Below, one piece after another: positions 41,855 through 49,730 of a DNA stretch of 61,185 nucleotides. Within the stretch, counting starts at the first letter, position 1, and each line of letters opens with the position of its first letter. The DNA lies in IMG/VR virus record IMGVR_UViG_3300010373_000049, positions 1-61,185 of that record; one strand, written 5' to 3'. The DNA comes from a virus. The notes below the pieces were generated by a model. The model was given only the letters and a program-made list of their open reading frames with translations, did no database searches and was not told the origin of the DNA. Position numbers and translations under genes: made by a program.

Positions 41855-42214
41855 ATGCCTGACATTTCGACCACGTACGCGGACAACGCCCTCGCCGGGG
41901 GTTTGGCCGCAGGAACCACCTACTGGATGAGCGTCCACTCTGCCGATCCGGGCACGACCGGGGCGAACGAGATCGCCGGGACAACCCGCCAGGCGGTCAC
42001 GTTCACCGCCCCCTCGGGTGGGTCGCAGACGATGGCTACCGCGCAGGCTTCGTTCACGTCTATGCCTTCGGTCGCCGGGAACGTGTGGTGCGGCCTTTGG
42101 ACCGCTGTGACCGCCGGGACGTTCCTGATCGGCGACCCGACAGCATCGGTCACCGGCCCGGTGGCTTCGGGGGCGACGGTGGACATCACCGGGTTCACCG
42201 TTTCCGCTTCCTGA
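41855..42214 (+). CDS. Virion-like beta protein
   Basis: 119 aa from ATG 41855. DNALAGGLAAGTTYWMSVHS and NEIAGTTRQAVTFTAPSGGS are found in actinophage minor tail proteins that present small beta domains. Thr/Ala/Gly-rich, no charged clusters. Starts a second cluster of fibre-like genes. Confidence 0.6.
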   Translation: MPDISTTYADNALAGGLAAGTTYWMSVHSADPGTTGANEIAGTTRQAVTFTAPSGGSQTMATAQASFTSMPSVAGNVWCGLWTAVTAGTFLIGDPTASVTGPVASGATVDITGFTVSAS

Positions 42215-42215
42215 G

Positions 42216-43193
42216 TTGCCTCAGCGTGTTGGTGGTCACACCACCACCCTGAAAGGGTCCGGGGCCGCGTCTTGGTCCACGTCTGCGGTGTCGACCGGCA
42301 GGATCGTCGCCCCACCACAATCGGGGGCCGCTACAGCCACCCTCACCCTGTCGGCGGTCTCCGCGGGCCACGTGGTCCTCAAAGGGGCGGCGGTGGCCGC
42401 CACGGGCCTGTCCGTGGCCACGACCGGCCGCGTGGTCCTACATGGGGTGGCGACAGCCTCGTACGCGTCCCACGTGACCACCAGCGGCCTACCGGTCCTC
42501 AGGGGGTCCGCTGCTGCCAGGCTTGGGGTGACGGTCGGGGGTTCCGGGACGTGGACACCAGCGGGACTGTCCGGTACGGCCAGCGCCACCGTTCACCCGT
42601 CGGCCACAGTCTCAGGGCTGGTCCACGTCGGCGGGGTCGGTACGGGCGCCCTGTCGTTTGCTGCCGCCGCGGCCGGGACGGTCAAACAGTCCGGTAGCGC
42701 ACAGGCTGGACCGTCGTTCGGGGTTGCTGCCGCGGGACACGTGTGGCTGACCGGGCAAGCGGACACCACGACCCGACTGTCGGCCACCGCGTCAGGCTCG
42801 GTTTCCGGTGGACCCCGCTCGGGTGCAAGCTCGGCCCGGTACGCGGTCACCGTCACATCTGCTGGGCACGTGTGGTTGACCGGCACCGCGTCGGTGTCCC
42901 CCCGGCAGACGGTTGTGTCCTCTGGTGGGATCACGTTGACCGGTGCGGCGTCGTCCCACGTGCACCAGACCGCCACGTCGTCCGGTCGGTTGACGTTGAC
43001 GGGTTCCGCGTCGCCGGTTCACACGGTCGTCGCCGTCGCGTCCGCAGGACACGACCCGAGCCCGGTCACAGCAGGCCAGGTGACATTCGCTGACACCCCG
43101 CTCACCGTCGTGGGCCTGTCCGACACCACGTGGACCGCGGATCTTGCCGACAGGCAGTTGGCGACCGTGACCGTCGCGGACAGTCAAGCGTAG
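42216..43193 (+). CDS. Repeat-built fibre-like protein (about 20-aa units)
   Basis: 325 aa from TTG 42216. About twelve degenerate units of about 20 residues with the pattern G-x-V-x-L-x-G-x-A then variable then V-x-x-S/A (for example GHVVLKGAAVAATGLSVATT and GHVWLTGTASVSPRQTVVSS) span residues about 28-300. This suggests a beta-solenoid or stacked fibre. The last 45 residues differ. Little charge; probably virion surface. Confidence 0.55.
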   Translation: MPQRVGGHTTTLKGSGAASWSTSAVSTGRIVAPPQSGAATATLTLSAVSAGHVVLKGAAVAATGLSVATTGRVVLHGVATASYASHVTTSGLPVLRGSAAARLGVTVGGSGTWTPAGLSGTASATVHPSATVSGLVHVGGVGTGALSFAAAAAGTVKQSGSAQAGPSFGVAAAGHVWLTGQADTTTRLSATASGSVSGGPRSGASSARYAVTVTSAGHVWLTGTASVSPRQTVVSSGGITLTGAASSHVHQTATSSGRLTLTGSASPVHTVVAVASAGHDPSPVTAGQVTFADTPLTVVGLSDTTWTADLADRQLATVTVADSQA

Positions 43194-43202
43194 GAGAACC
43201 AT

Positions 43203-43529
43203 GTGAACACCTACACGGCCGGCCAGGTTCTTGTCTGCACAGCCACGTTCACCGTCTCGGGGGTGAACACCGACCCGACCACCGTCGAGTTCAAATACGC
43301 CCTATCCACGTCGGGGTCGACGGTGAACGGGACGACCACCACCCTCACCTACTCGGGTGCCACCCAACCGGCTTTGGGTGTCGTGGCGAAGACCGCGACG
43401 GGCGTCTACGAGGCGCAGGTGGACACGACCGGGATGGGAGCGGGGGACCTGACCTACGAGTGGGTGTCTACCGGGGCGGCGCAGACGGTCGGGTCGTCAG
43501 TCGTGCAAATCGCAGCCCAAGCCTTGTGA
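43203..43529 (+). CDS. Ig-like virion protein
   Basis: 108 aa from GTG 43203. VLVCTATFTVSGVNTDPTTV and TGVYEAQVDTTGMGAGDLTY, then EWVSTGAAQTVGSS suggest one immunoglobulin-like beta-sandwich, as in tail and fibre accessory proteins. Confidence 0.6.
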   Translation: MNTYTAGQVLVCTATFTVSGVNTDPTTVEFKYALSTSGSTVNGTTTTLTYSGATQPALGVVAKTATGVYEAQVDTTGMGAGDLTYEWVSTGAAQTVGSSVVQIAAQAL

Positions 43530-43551
43530 GCCACGTGACCCGGAGGTTTCC

Positions 43552-43920
43552 TTGTCAGCCAACCTGATCAACTCCCAGAGCCTCAACCCGCAGGTGTTGG
43601 CGTCCCTGCAGATCGCCTCGGCGAGCACCGAAACGACCGTCTACCAGTGCCCAACGAACAGTTCGGCGAAGATCGAGACCGCCTGGTTGTGTAACACCAC
43701 GAACGCTGCTGTCACGGTGAACGTGTCGGTGGTGAAGGCTGGGGGCACGTCGGGGGTCACGAACCGGGTGATCGAAGCGTACCCACTCGCCGCGTACGAC
43801 GTGCTCAGTCTGACCCCCTATTTGGGTGGGGCGATGATCGGCCCGCTCGATTTCATTGCGGTGAACGTGGGGACGGCCGCGGCTGTCAACTTTGGTGCGA
43901 CGGGGGCGGTGGGTTCGTGA
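43552..43920 (+). CDS. Virion beta protein
   Basis: 122 aa from TTG 43552 with GGAGG. Beta-rich (ETAWLCNTTNAAVTVNVSVV, YPLAAYDVLSLTPYLGGAMI); resembles small head/tail decoration proteins. Overlaps the large fibre start by 4 bp. Confidence 0.55.
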   Translation: MSANLINSQSLNPQVLASLQIASASTETTVYQCPTNSSAKIETAWLCNTTNAAVTVNVSVVKAGGTSGVTNRVIEAYPLAAYDVLSLTPYLGGAMIGPLDFIAVNVGTAAAVNFGATGAVGS

Positions 43921-45965
43921 CCACTTTGTTGCAGTCCCCGACCCTGTTGAACCCTGGGGTTGTGGATAGTCAGTTGGCCGCGTATGTACCCCGTTACAAG
44001 ACGGCTCTGATCGACATTTGCACCGACTTCGGGGTGACCCCTGGCAGCGATCTGACCACCGAGATGCAGTCGGCCATCAACCAACTCAACACAGCGGGCG
44101 TTTCGGGCGAAATCTTCTTCTCTCGGCCTGGCACCTACGGTGTGGATGGAGCAATCCAGTCTGGGTCGGGGGGTGGCTCGTCATGGGCAGGGCAAATCCT
44201 CTTTCCCGCTCTTGACAGTTCGACGCCTGGCGTGGGCATCGCAATCCGAGGGATAGGGCGCCCCTCGGCGTTCGACGGCTCGGGGATCGTCGGCAAGGGC
44301 GTCATCCTGCAAAGCACCGCCACGTCAGGGGCCGTTTTTGCGGTCAAGGCTCCTGGAACGGGCCTTCATCCGAGTGCGTCCGAGTTTTATCCGTCTTTCG
44401 ACAGCCTGGTCATTGAGTGCGCTACGGGAGGGAGCGCCATCGACCTGCTCAACGCCAACGCCGCGGGCCTGAACGAAATCGTCCTCAAAAACTCCTACCA
44501 CCCAGGCGACAGTTCCTTCGGCCTGCAACTACCCCAAGCCAACGTGGGCGACTGGTACACCGTAAACAACCTCATGGTCTACGGATTCGGCAGCAGCGCA
44601 GTCATAACGGAGTGCGCCAAGTTCAGGGGGGTGTTCCTCACCGAGGGTGGCGACGTGTCGGTTCTGTGCAACGGTGGCGGGGACAACATTATCGAGTATC
44701 TGAACGCACAGACGACGACCGTGTTCAGCGCGGCGCACCTCACATCGCTGGTCGCCAATGTGCTGTGGCAACCAGGTTGCGGTCAGCTGATCGACGACCC
44801 GGCCACGCAACTGATGGGCACTATCCGCCTGTGGTATGGCGATTATGCCTTCCCTGGGCAACACCAAGGACCACCATCTGTCGTCGGTGGCGCGGGGGCA
44901 CTGGGATCTTCTGCGGTCAACGCCGGCTGGTTGGGCGAGCCAAGCTCTCGGGACCGCCATCCGAGTGACACCTTCTCCCGCATCGTTGCCGCCCCCACTT
45001 CTAGCGGATATCCAGGGCTTTGCTCGGAGACACTGCACTCCTGGCGGACGACCCAGGGCGGCTTCAATGTCATCCAGCCGAATGGGTACGGCACTGACGG
45101 CGTTGGCGGCTACAAGGGGCCAGGGAACCTGTTCTCCACGACTTCGGGCGGTCAGGCCCAGGCGATGGTGCGGACCCTCGATGGCGACAGGGGCGGGCGG
45201 TCCAGGGTTGTCAGCGGCACCTTCACCTTGGCAGGAGGCGCTCCCCGTCCTGGACTGATATGCCACTCCGTTTACGGCGGCTCCAATAGTCTGCAAGCCA
45301 TCCAGACGCAGTTGATCGGAGGCACCCTTTACCTACAGGTCGGGGTGGGCGGCGGAACCGTGACCAGCGTGGGGACAAGCCTGGTGGCGGGCGACACCTT
45401 CACCCTTTCACTGGCCGTCACCATCGGAGCCGACAAACTGCCGACCAGGGCGCAACTCATCCTCAACGGCGAACGAGTGCTCGACCACTGGCTGACCGCA
45501 GCACAGCGCAACGCCTTCACTGGTGGCAGCTACCCATTCTTCGAGGACGGTCTGTTCTTCTACGCCGACACGTCGAGCTACTGCTCGGGTTTCATAGTGA
45601 CCGACCTGGCCGACGAGGAAGCTGCAACGTCCCGCACGGCAACTGCTGCCATAGCCCAATCTGGCGGGGGGACGATCACCCCCGACGCGAACGCTGGCAC
45701 GTGGCAGACGATCACCGTGGCCGACGCCACCGCCTTCACCATCGCGGCGGCCACCAATCCTCCGTTCACGTCCGTCACTCAGCGGCTCACGATTGAGGTT
45801 TTCAACAACTCGGGCGGAGCGATGGGGGCTGTCACGTGGAACGCTGCCTACGTGTTCGCTGGCCTCGCTTGGACGAACCCAGCCACGGGCAAACGGCGGT
45901 ACGCCGAGTTCGAGTGGAATGGCACCGAATGGGTCTGTAAAGCGATAGCGGGAGCCGACTACTGA
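43917..45965 (+). CDS. Large tail fibre/tailspike (beta-helix, lectin-like end)
   Basis: 682 aa from GTG 43917. Residues about 30-300 look like a right-handed beta-helix (LTTEMQSAINQLNTAGVSGE, FFSRPGTYGVDGAI, then SLVIECATGGSAIDLLNANA and NEIVLKNSYHPGD), the depolymerase-like fold of tailspikes. The middle (about 385-560) is lectin-like (SRVVSGTFTLAG, RAQLILNGERVLDHW). The last 100 residues are a beta tip domain (ITVADATAFTIAAATNPPFT, then FEWNGTEWVCKAI). There are no CACGTG sites from 43.5 kb to near its end, unlike its neighbours, so it was probably acquired recently. Likely host-range determinant. Confidence 0.7.
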   Translation: MTTLLQSPTLLNPGVVDSQLAAYVPRYKTALIDICTDFGVTPGSDLTTEMQSAINQLNTAGVSGEIFFSRPGTYGVDGAIQSGSGGGSSWAGQILFPALDSSTPGVGIAIRGIGRPSAFDGSGIVGKGVILQSTATSGAVFAVKAPGTGLHPSASEFYPSFDSLVIECATGGSAIDLLNANAAGLNEIVLKNSYHPGDSSFGLQLPQANVGDWYTVNNLMVYGFGSSAVITECAKFRGVFLTEGGDVSVLCNGGGDNIIEYLNAQTTTVFSAAHLTSLVANVLWQPGCGQLIDDPATQLMGTIRLWYGDYAFPGQHQGPPSVVGGAGALGSSAVNAGWLGEPSSRDRHPSDTFSRIVAAPTSSGYPGLCSETLHSWRTTQGGFNVIQPNGYGTDGVGGYKGPGNLFSTTSGGQAQAMVRTLDGDRGGRSRVVSGTFTLAGGAPRPGLICHSVYGGSNSLQAIQTQLIGGTLYLQVGVGGGTVTSVGTSLVAGDTFTLSLAVTIGADKLPTRAQLILNGERVLDHWLTAAQRNAFTGGSYPFFEDGLFFYADTSSYCSGFIVTDLADEEAATSRTATAAIAQSGGGTITPDANAGTWQTITVADATAFTIAAATNPPFTSVTQRLTIEVFNNSGGAMGAVTWNAAYVFAGLAWTNPATGKRRYAEFEWNGTEWVCKAIAGADY

Positions 45966-46042
45966 TGGGCCACATAATGTCGGTTACGTCCACGGGCTAG
46001 CACCGTTTCTGCTGGGGGGCAAGAAAGTCGACCTGATGTCCG

Positions 46043-46507
46043 GTGCCCCGCTGGTTCGCCGCGCTCCTGATTCCGATCCTCGGGTGTACCCCGGCGACGT
46101 TGTTCCACGTGCGGTGGGTTCGACCTGTGCCCCACGTGGTCCCCGAAGTCCAAGTTCCGACGACGACGACGACGGTTCCTGCGACCACCACCACGGTCCA
46201 CGTGCCCCACGTCAACCACGTGGCACCGAGAAGACCGCGACCTCAACCTCAGCGTTACACGTGCACCAACGCGTTCGCCTACCTGGCCACCCATTCGGCG
46301 CCCGGTTTCGGTTACGTCTGCCCCGGCTGGGCTGAGGGCCACCAGGCGATGACGTGCATCGACCTTCCCGGTGTCTGCCCGGACGAGAAACTGATAATCA
46401 TCGCTGTCGTCTGCCCGGCGTCGGTCGCGAACGAGGCGAACAACTCTTGGGTACTCACCGGCCTGCGCGCTGGCAGTATCGACCCTTACGGTGACTGCCC
46501 CGGTTGA
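46043..46507 (+). CDS. Secreted protein with Thr/Pro linker and Cys-rich domain
   Basis: 154 aa from GTG 46043. Signal-like N-terminus (WFAALLIPILGCTPATLF), a linker with repeated TTTTVP units and HVPHVNHV, then a compact domain YTCTNAFAYLATHSAPGFGY, CPGWAEGHQAMTCID, VCPDEKLIIIAVVCP, ANEANNSWVLTGL. The domain resembles secreted proteins of unknown function in actinobacteria; the cysteines may form disulfides. Last gene before the terminator; perhaps involved in cell-wall interaction at lysis. Confidence 0.55.
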   Translation: MPRWFAALLIPILGCTPATLFHVRWVRPVPHVVPEVQVPTTTTTVPATTTTVHVPHVNHVAPRRPRPQPQRYTCTNAFAYLATHSAPGFGYVCPGWAEGHQAMTCIDLPGVCPDEKLIIIAVVCPASVANEANNSWVLTGLRAGSIDPYGDCPG

Positions 46508-46522
46508 CCCACAGTTTCATTC

Positions 46523-46568
46523 CCCCCACCCGTCTTGTCCCACGTGGCACGCGGGTGGGGGCCTTTTT
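46523..46568 (+). terminator. Rho-independent terminator of the late operon
   Basis: CCCCCACCCG (46523-46532) pairs perfectly with CGGGTGGGGG (46552-46561), followed by TTTTT at 46564-46568. The loop contains a CACGTG. It isolates the late operon from the integration region. Confidence 0.8.
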
Positions 46569-46577
46569 CGTTCCGGC

Positions 46578-46796
46578 TTCCCGTATCGCTACCCGTATTT
46601 CCCGTGAAAACAGGCGGACTCCCTGAAACCGCACCCCCTTTTACCTGCGGTTATGCGGACCACGTGTGCCGGGCGTAAGCGTGGAAGCCCACTCATAATC
46701 CTTTGGTCGTGGGTTCGATCCCCACCGGGCCCACCAGGTAGACGGCGGTTTTTGGGGTTCACCGGCTAGGCTTTCCCCAAACGATACCCGTATTTC
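46578..46796 (+). repeat. Candidate integrase arm-type sites
   Basis: TACCCGTATTTC occurs at 46590-46601 and 46785-46796; a related 12-mer, TTCCCGTATCGC, directly precedes the first at 46578-46589. The copies flank the tRNA-derived core at 46691-46736, the layout of integrase arm sites around attP. Confidence 0.5.
46691..46736 (+). other. attP core: 3' half of a tRNA-Met gene
   Basis: The 46-bp sequence begins in an anticodon loop with CAT (actCATaat), continues through the variable region, has the T-arm GTGGG-TTCGATC-CCCAC, then acceptor strand CGGGCCC, A and CCA. The 5' half of a tRNA (matching GGGCCCG, D-arm) is absent upstream, so this is not a tRNA gene but the usual phage copy that rebuilds the host tRNA after integration. 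It lies 70 bp before the integrase. Confidence 0.8.
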
Positions 46797-46806
46797 GGAT
46801 CGAGGC

Positions 46807-47994
46807 GTGCGGCACGTGGGACGAAAACGCAAGGTGGACACCGACCTCCCGGAAGGGATCAGGCGTGGCAAAACGCCCGGCACCCTGGAGGTCCGGGTGT
46901 CCCTACCGCCGGCCACGGGGGCGGACGGGAAGCGCCGGGCGCGCGAAGTTACCCGTATCGTCCACGGCGGGATACGGGAAGCGAAGGCCGTCCGGGCTGC
47001 GATGCTCACCAAACGGGACCTCCAGTCGGGGTCGGACGGGTCGCTCACCCGCCAGGTCAGCCGGTGGATCGACTCGATCGAGGCCGACCATTCCCCGAAC
47101 ACGATCAAGAACTACCGGGGGTACCTGCGCCGCTACATCGCCCCGGAGGTCGGCACGTGGAAACTGCACCGTGTCACCACCAGGGGTTTGGACGACTTCT
47201 ACGCCGGCCTGCACCGCAAAGGGTTGTCCCCGGCGACGGTCCGCCAGTGCCATTCGATTATCCGCAAAGCGTTGAGCGAGGCTGTCAGGCAGGGGGAACT
47301 GGGCGCCAACCCGGCGACCAACGCCCGCATCCCACGTTTGGACCCCCGCGAGATCGAACCGCCCGACCCGGCCCTGTACCAGCGGATCTACGACCAGGCT
47401 TGCGCCCGGCGCGACGGGGACATGACCTTGGCGACGTTCATCCGCACCGCGGCGGGGACCGGGGCCCGGCGCGCGGAGGTGTGCGGGCTGAGACTGTCCG
47501 ACATTGACGCCACCGGCCAGTCGCTACTGATAGCCCGGGCGATCGTTGACCACGACGGCAAGCTCGAGGCTAGGACCACGAAGTCGAAGAAACCGCGGCG
47601 GATAGCGGTCGACCCGATCGTCGCCGACTCGCTGACCGCCCAGATCCGTTACATGCACAACCGGGCCCGTTCGGTCGGTGTCGACCTGGCCCCCGACGCC
47701 TACGTTTTCTCCGACGAGCTGGACGGGTCGGTGCCGTGGCGCCCGGACCGGGTGTCGTTGGCGTTCTACCGGTTGTGCCGGACCCTGGGGGTGAAGGTCA
47801 GGTTGCACGACCTGCGCCACATGCACGCCACCCAGCTTCTTTCCCTCGGCTACGACGTGCGAACCGTGTCCGGTCGCCTGGGTCACGCCCAGCCCGCGGT
47901 CACGTTGAACGTGTACGCCCATTTCGTCCCGGCGGCGGACCGGGCCGCGGCGGACGCTCTGGCGGGGGTGTTGCACACCCCGGCGCTGCCCTAG
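46807..47994 (+). CDS. int: Tyrosine integrase
   Basis: 395 aa from GTG 46807 (GTG 46816 also possible). N-terminal arm-binding region, core-binding SAM-like domain (TIKNYRGYLRRYIAPEVGTW), catalytic domain with ARRAEVCGLRLSDID (Arg near 220), HDLRHMHATQLL (His334, Arg337, His338) and GRLGHAQPAVTLNVYAHF with nucleophile Tyr370. Inserts phage DNA at attB in the host tRNA-Met gene. The end overlaps the converging small gene by 4 bp. Confidence 0.93.
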   Translation: MRHVGRKRKVDTDLPEGIRRGKTPGTLEVRVSLPPATGADGKRRAREVTRIVHGGIREAKAVRAAMLTKRDLQSGSDGSLTRQVSRWIDSIEADHSPNTIKNYRGYLRRYIAPEVGTWKLHRVTTRGLDDFYAGLHRKGLSPATVRQCHSIIRKALSEAVRQGELGANPATNARIPRLDPREIEPPDPALYQRIYDQACARRDGDMTLATFIRTAAGTGARRAEVCGLRLSDIDATGQSLLIARAIVDHDGKLEARTTKSKKPRRIAVDPIVADSLTAQIRYMHNRARSVGVDLAPDAYVFSDELDGSVPWRPDRVSLAFYRLCRTLGVKVRLHDLRHMHATQLLSLGYDVRTVSGRLGHAQPAVTLNVYAHFVPAADRAAADALAGVLHTPALP

Positions 47995-48200
47995 TCGGGT
48001 TGGCGGGAGCGGCGTTCGTCGTCTATCTCACGGGCCGAGTCGATGATCTCTTTCGCCCAGCGGGGATTGCGCAGCATGGCACGTGCGAACGCCTCGACCA
48101 ACCCGGACCCGGTGATCCCGTGGCGGCGCAGGAACCGTCTGAGCGCCCTGTTGGTGTCCTCGTCCAAACTAGCCGCCAGTACCGGCCTTCCGGTCCCCAT
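47991..48200 (-). CDS. Ribbon-helix-helix-like small protein
   Basis: 69 aa from ATG at 48200 with GGAGGGG. AASLDEDTNRALRRFLRRHG, then GLVEAFARAML resembles an RHH (Arc/CopG) DNA-binding protein. Converges on int; two perfect palindromes lie just upstream of it, so it may be autoregulated or serve as a directionality factor. Confidence 0.55.
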   Translation of the reverse strand: MGTGRPVLAASLDEDTNRALRRFLRRHGITGSGLVEAFARAMLRNPRWAKEIIDSAREIDDERRSRQPD

Positions 48201-48245
48201 CGCCCCTCCACCTTGCCCCCTCCGACTGGTTGCCCCTGGTCTTAC

Positions 48246-48313
48246 CTGCTCTGTAGAGCAGTTGAGCGGAAGTTGACGAAAACTGTCTTCACGCGTGCCA
48301 CCAGTTGTGGCAC
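48246..48313 (+). promoter_or_regulatory. Two perfect palindromes, candidate operators
   Basis: CTGCTCT-GT-AGAGCAG at 48246-48261 and GTGCCAC-cagtt-GTGGCAC at 48295-48313. A TTGACG at 48273-48278 lies between them. They occupy the 200-bp gap between the RHH-like gene (minus) and the plus-strand gene at 48401, so they could control one or both. Confidence 0.5.
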
Positions 48314-48400
48314 GATGGGGTCACCGACCGTTGCCTGTCCCACGTGACCTGTACCGTTCGGGGGCGGGATTTGAGGTACGAGCACCGGGAGGCAAAACCA

Positions 48401-48571
48401 GTGGACAGAACCGACTGGCAGCAGGCAACGGACACCGTGGAGGGCCTGCTGGCCGAGATCGCGCGGCTCCGGCAGGAAGTGGCGTACCACATGGCTACGT
48501 GTTGCCGCCACCGTGACGGGATTTCTTTAATCCCGCTACCTCTTCCTTCAGAGCCTCTAGTTCTGTCGTAG
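48401..48571 (+). CDS. 56-aa hypothetical protein, converging on the repressor
   Basis: GTG 48401 with GGGAGG 8 bases upstream. Helical (ATDTVEGLLAEIARLRQEV) with a Cys-Cys-x-His motif; its last 77 bp overlap the repressor gene on the other strand. The same frame is open from GTG 48305. Moderate support only. Confidence 0.4.
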   Translation: MDRTDWQQATDTVEGLLAEIARLRQEVAYHMATCCRHRDGISLIPLPLPSEPLVLS

Positions 48572-48869
48572 CACGCTCCATCAGGTCCACAAGGCGGTCC
48601 ATCTCCTCCCGGGAAGGGGGGCGCCTCGCCTCTTCTTGGAGGTATTTCTGGCGTGCGATGGCGTTGAGGACCTTCGAGGGGGTCATGCCGAGCAGCTCGG
48701 CGAGTTCGTCGGCCCGGAACTCCTCGGGGGTGGACTCGCCGGTTCGCCACCGGCTGACGGTCGCGTCGGACACCTTCAGGGCGCGTGCCATGGCGGCCTG
48801 GGAGCGGCCGGGTTTGGACAGCCACCGGTCGATCAGTTCGTATATCAGCACGTCGCCTGTCTTACCCAT
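48495..48869 (-). CDS. HTH repressor (immunity repressor candidate)
   Basis: 124 aa from ATG at 48869 (GTG-type starts further upstream are less likely because they would cross the operator). SQAAMARALKVSDATVSRWR (about residues 23-42) is a clear helix-turn-helix; the C-terminal half is a coiled coil (DRLVDLMERATTELEALKEE) for dimerisation. No LexA-like protease domain, so induction would not be by RecA cleavage. Divergent from the Cro-like gene across a shared operator region. Confidence 0.75.
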   Translation of the reverse strand: MGKTGDVLIYELIDRWLSKPGRSQAAMARALKVSDATVSRWRTGESTPEEFRADELAELLGMTPSKVLNAIARQKYLQEEARRPPSREEMDRLVDLMERATTELEALKEEVAGLKKSRHGGGNT

Positions 48870-48872
48870 TCC

Positions 48873-48999
48873 GTAAGTAACTATGGCACAGGTCGTCCAC
48901 ACCCTGCTTACTTTTCACGAAAGGTTGTACTTTCGGCCATGTGGTTTTACAAAAACCCTGGTCAAACCCCTTGACTCTTGCGTAAGTAACGTGCAAGAT
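48873..48999 (+). promoter_or_regulatory. Immunity operator/promoter region
   Basis: GTAAGTAAC occurs at 48873-48881, just before the repressor start, and at 48982-48990, inside the spacer of the divergent promoter. An inverted TTACTTTT lies at 48906-48913. The rightward promoter is TTGACT 48971-48976, a 17-bp spacer, CAAGAT 48994-48999; exactly 7 bases later comes GTG 49007, fitting a leaderless message. Confidence 0.55.
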
Positions 49000-49006
49000 G
49001 GGGGGC

Positions 49007-49228
49007 GTGGACGAAACGCTCCGCACGTGGGGGACGAATATCCGGCAAGTTCGGAAGGCCCTGGGGTTCACCCAGGAGCGCCTCGCCGATCTCGTCGGGG
49101 TCAAACACCCGACCGTCTGCCGGTGGGAGAAAGGCCAGATTGAGCCTCGCCGCCAGCACAAGGCGGCGATAGCCAAAGCCCTCCACGTGGACATGAACCT
49201 CCTGTTCCCTCAGATGAGGGCGGAGTGA
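49007..49228 (+). CDS. Cro-like HTH_3 regulator
   Basis: 73 aa from GTG 49007, chosen over ATG 48998 because the -10 ends 7 nt upstream of the GTG. NIRQVRKALGFTQERLADLV, then GVKHPTVCRWEKGQ is an XRE-type helix-turn-helix. First gene of the early operon and opposite the repressor, so a Cro or early regulator. Confidence 0.7.
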   Translation: MDETLRTWGTNIRQVRKALGFTQERLADLVGVKHPTVCRWEKGQIEPRRQHKAAIAKALHVDMNLLFPQMRAE

Positions 49229-49419
49229 TGACCGTCGCGACGTACTCCGTGGCCGAACTGGCCGACCTGACCGCCGCGGGCAAGACGACGATCTACCTGG
49301 AGCTGGAGACGACCGGGGAAGTGTTCGGGGTGAAGGCCCTGAAGATCCGTTCCCGGTGGCTGATCCCGCGCGCCCCGATAGATCGCATGTTGGGGATCGA
49401 AGCCCGGGAGGCGTCGTGA
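49228..49419 (+). CDS. Excisionase-like HTH protein
   Basis: 63 aa from ATG 49228 (overlaps the previous stop). YSVAELADLTAAGKTTIYLE, then SRWLIPRAPIDRML has the MerR/AlpA-like pattern of recombination directionality factors. Near int and early in the lytic operon, consistent with Xis; the RHH-like gene at 47991 is a competitor for that role. Confidence 0.6.
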   Translation: MTVATYSVAELADLTAAGKTTIYLELETTGEVFGVKALKIRSRWLIPRAPIDRMLGIEAREAS

Positions 49420-49730
49420 CCCTCCGTCGCAGCAAACGAACTTACGGCGGGCAACGGACCGAGGGGTACCAGCGGCCGATAGACGGCAATCCGCTGAGGG
49501 TTCGTCTTCGTGGCAGCGGCGAACCGTGGGACGTACGCACGTGGGCTGCACGCGGCCGTCGACCTCTCGTCCAGTGCCAGAAGTGTGGCGCCAAGGGGAC
49601 CGCTTATGTCAGCGATGGCGGGGGCCAGGTCGATATCACATTGCCGTCGGTTCACGGTGTCGGCTGGGATCGCCTGCACGCTGGTTGCGGTGGACGGTTC
49701 GCGTTGTACGACACAGGTGGGACTTCGTGA
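49416..49730 (+). CDS. 104-aa zinc-ribbon-like protein
   Basis: GTG 49416 in the GGAGGCGTCGTGA junction. CQKCGAKGTAYVSDGGGQVD, later HAGCGGRFALY: three spaced cysteines and a His. Paralogue-like to the next gene (CSTCGAKASV), suggesting tandem duplication and divergence. Confidence 0.55.
   Translation: MTLRRSKRTYGGQRTEGYQRPIDGNPLRVRLRGSGEPWDVRTWAARGRRPLVQCQKCGAKGTAYVSDGGGQVDITLPSVHGVGWDRLHAGCGGRFALYDTGGTS

Noticed and set aside
45965-46000. 11-codon ORF after the large fibre gene
   Set aside because: Starts in a TGATG overlap but has no ribosome site of its own and no following coupled start; likely chance.
46691-46736. Functional tRNA-Met gene
   Set aside because: Only the anticodon-loop-to-CCA half exists; no matching 5' acceptor strand or D-arm upstream. 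It is an attachment site.
47991-48571. Toxin-antitoxin pair (RHH-like gene plus the 56-aa gene)
   Set aside because: Genes are in opposite directions and the 56-aa product has no toxin motif.
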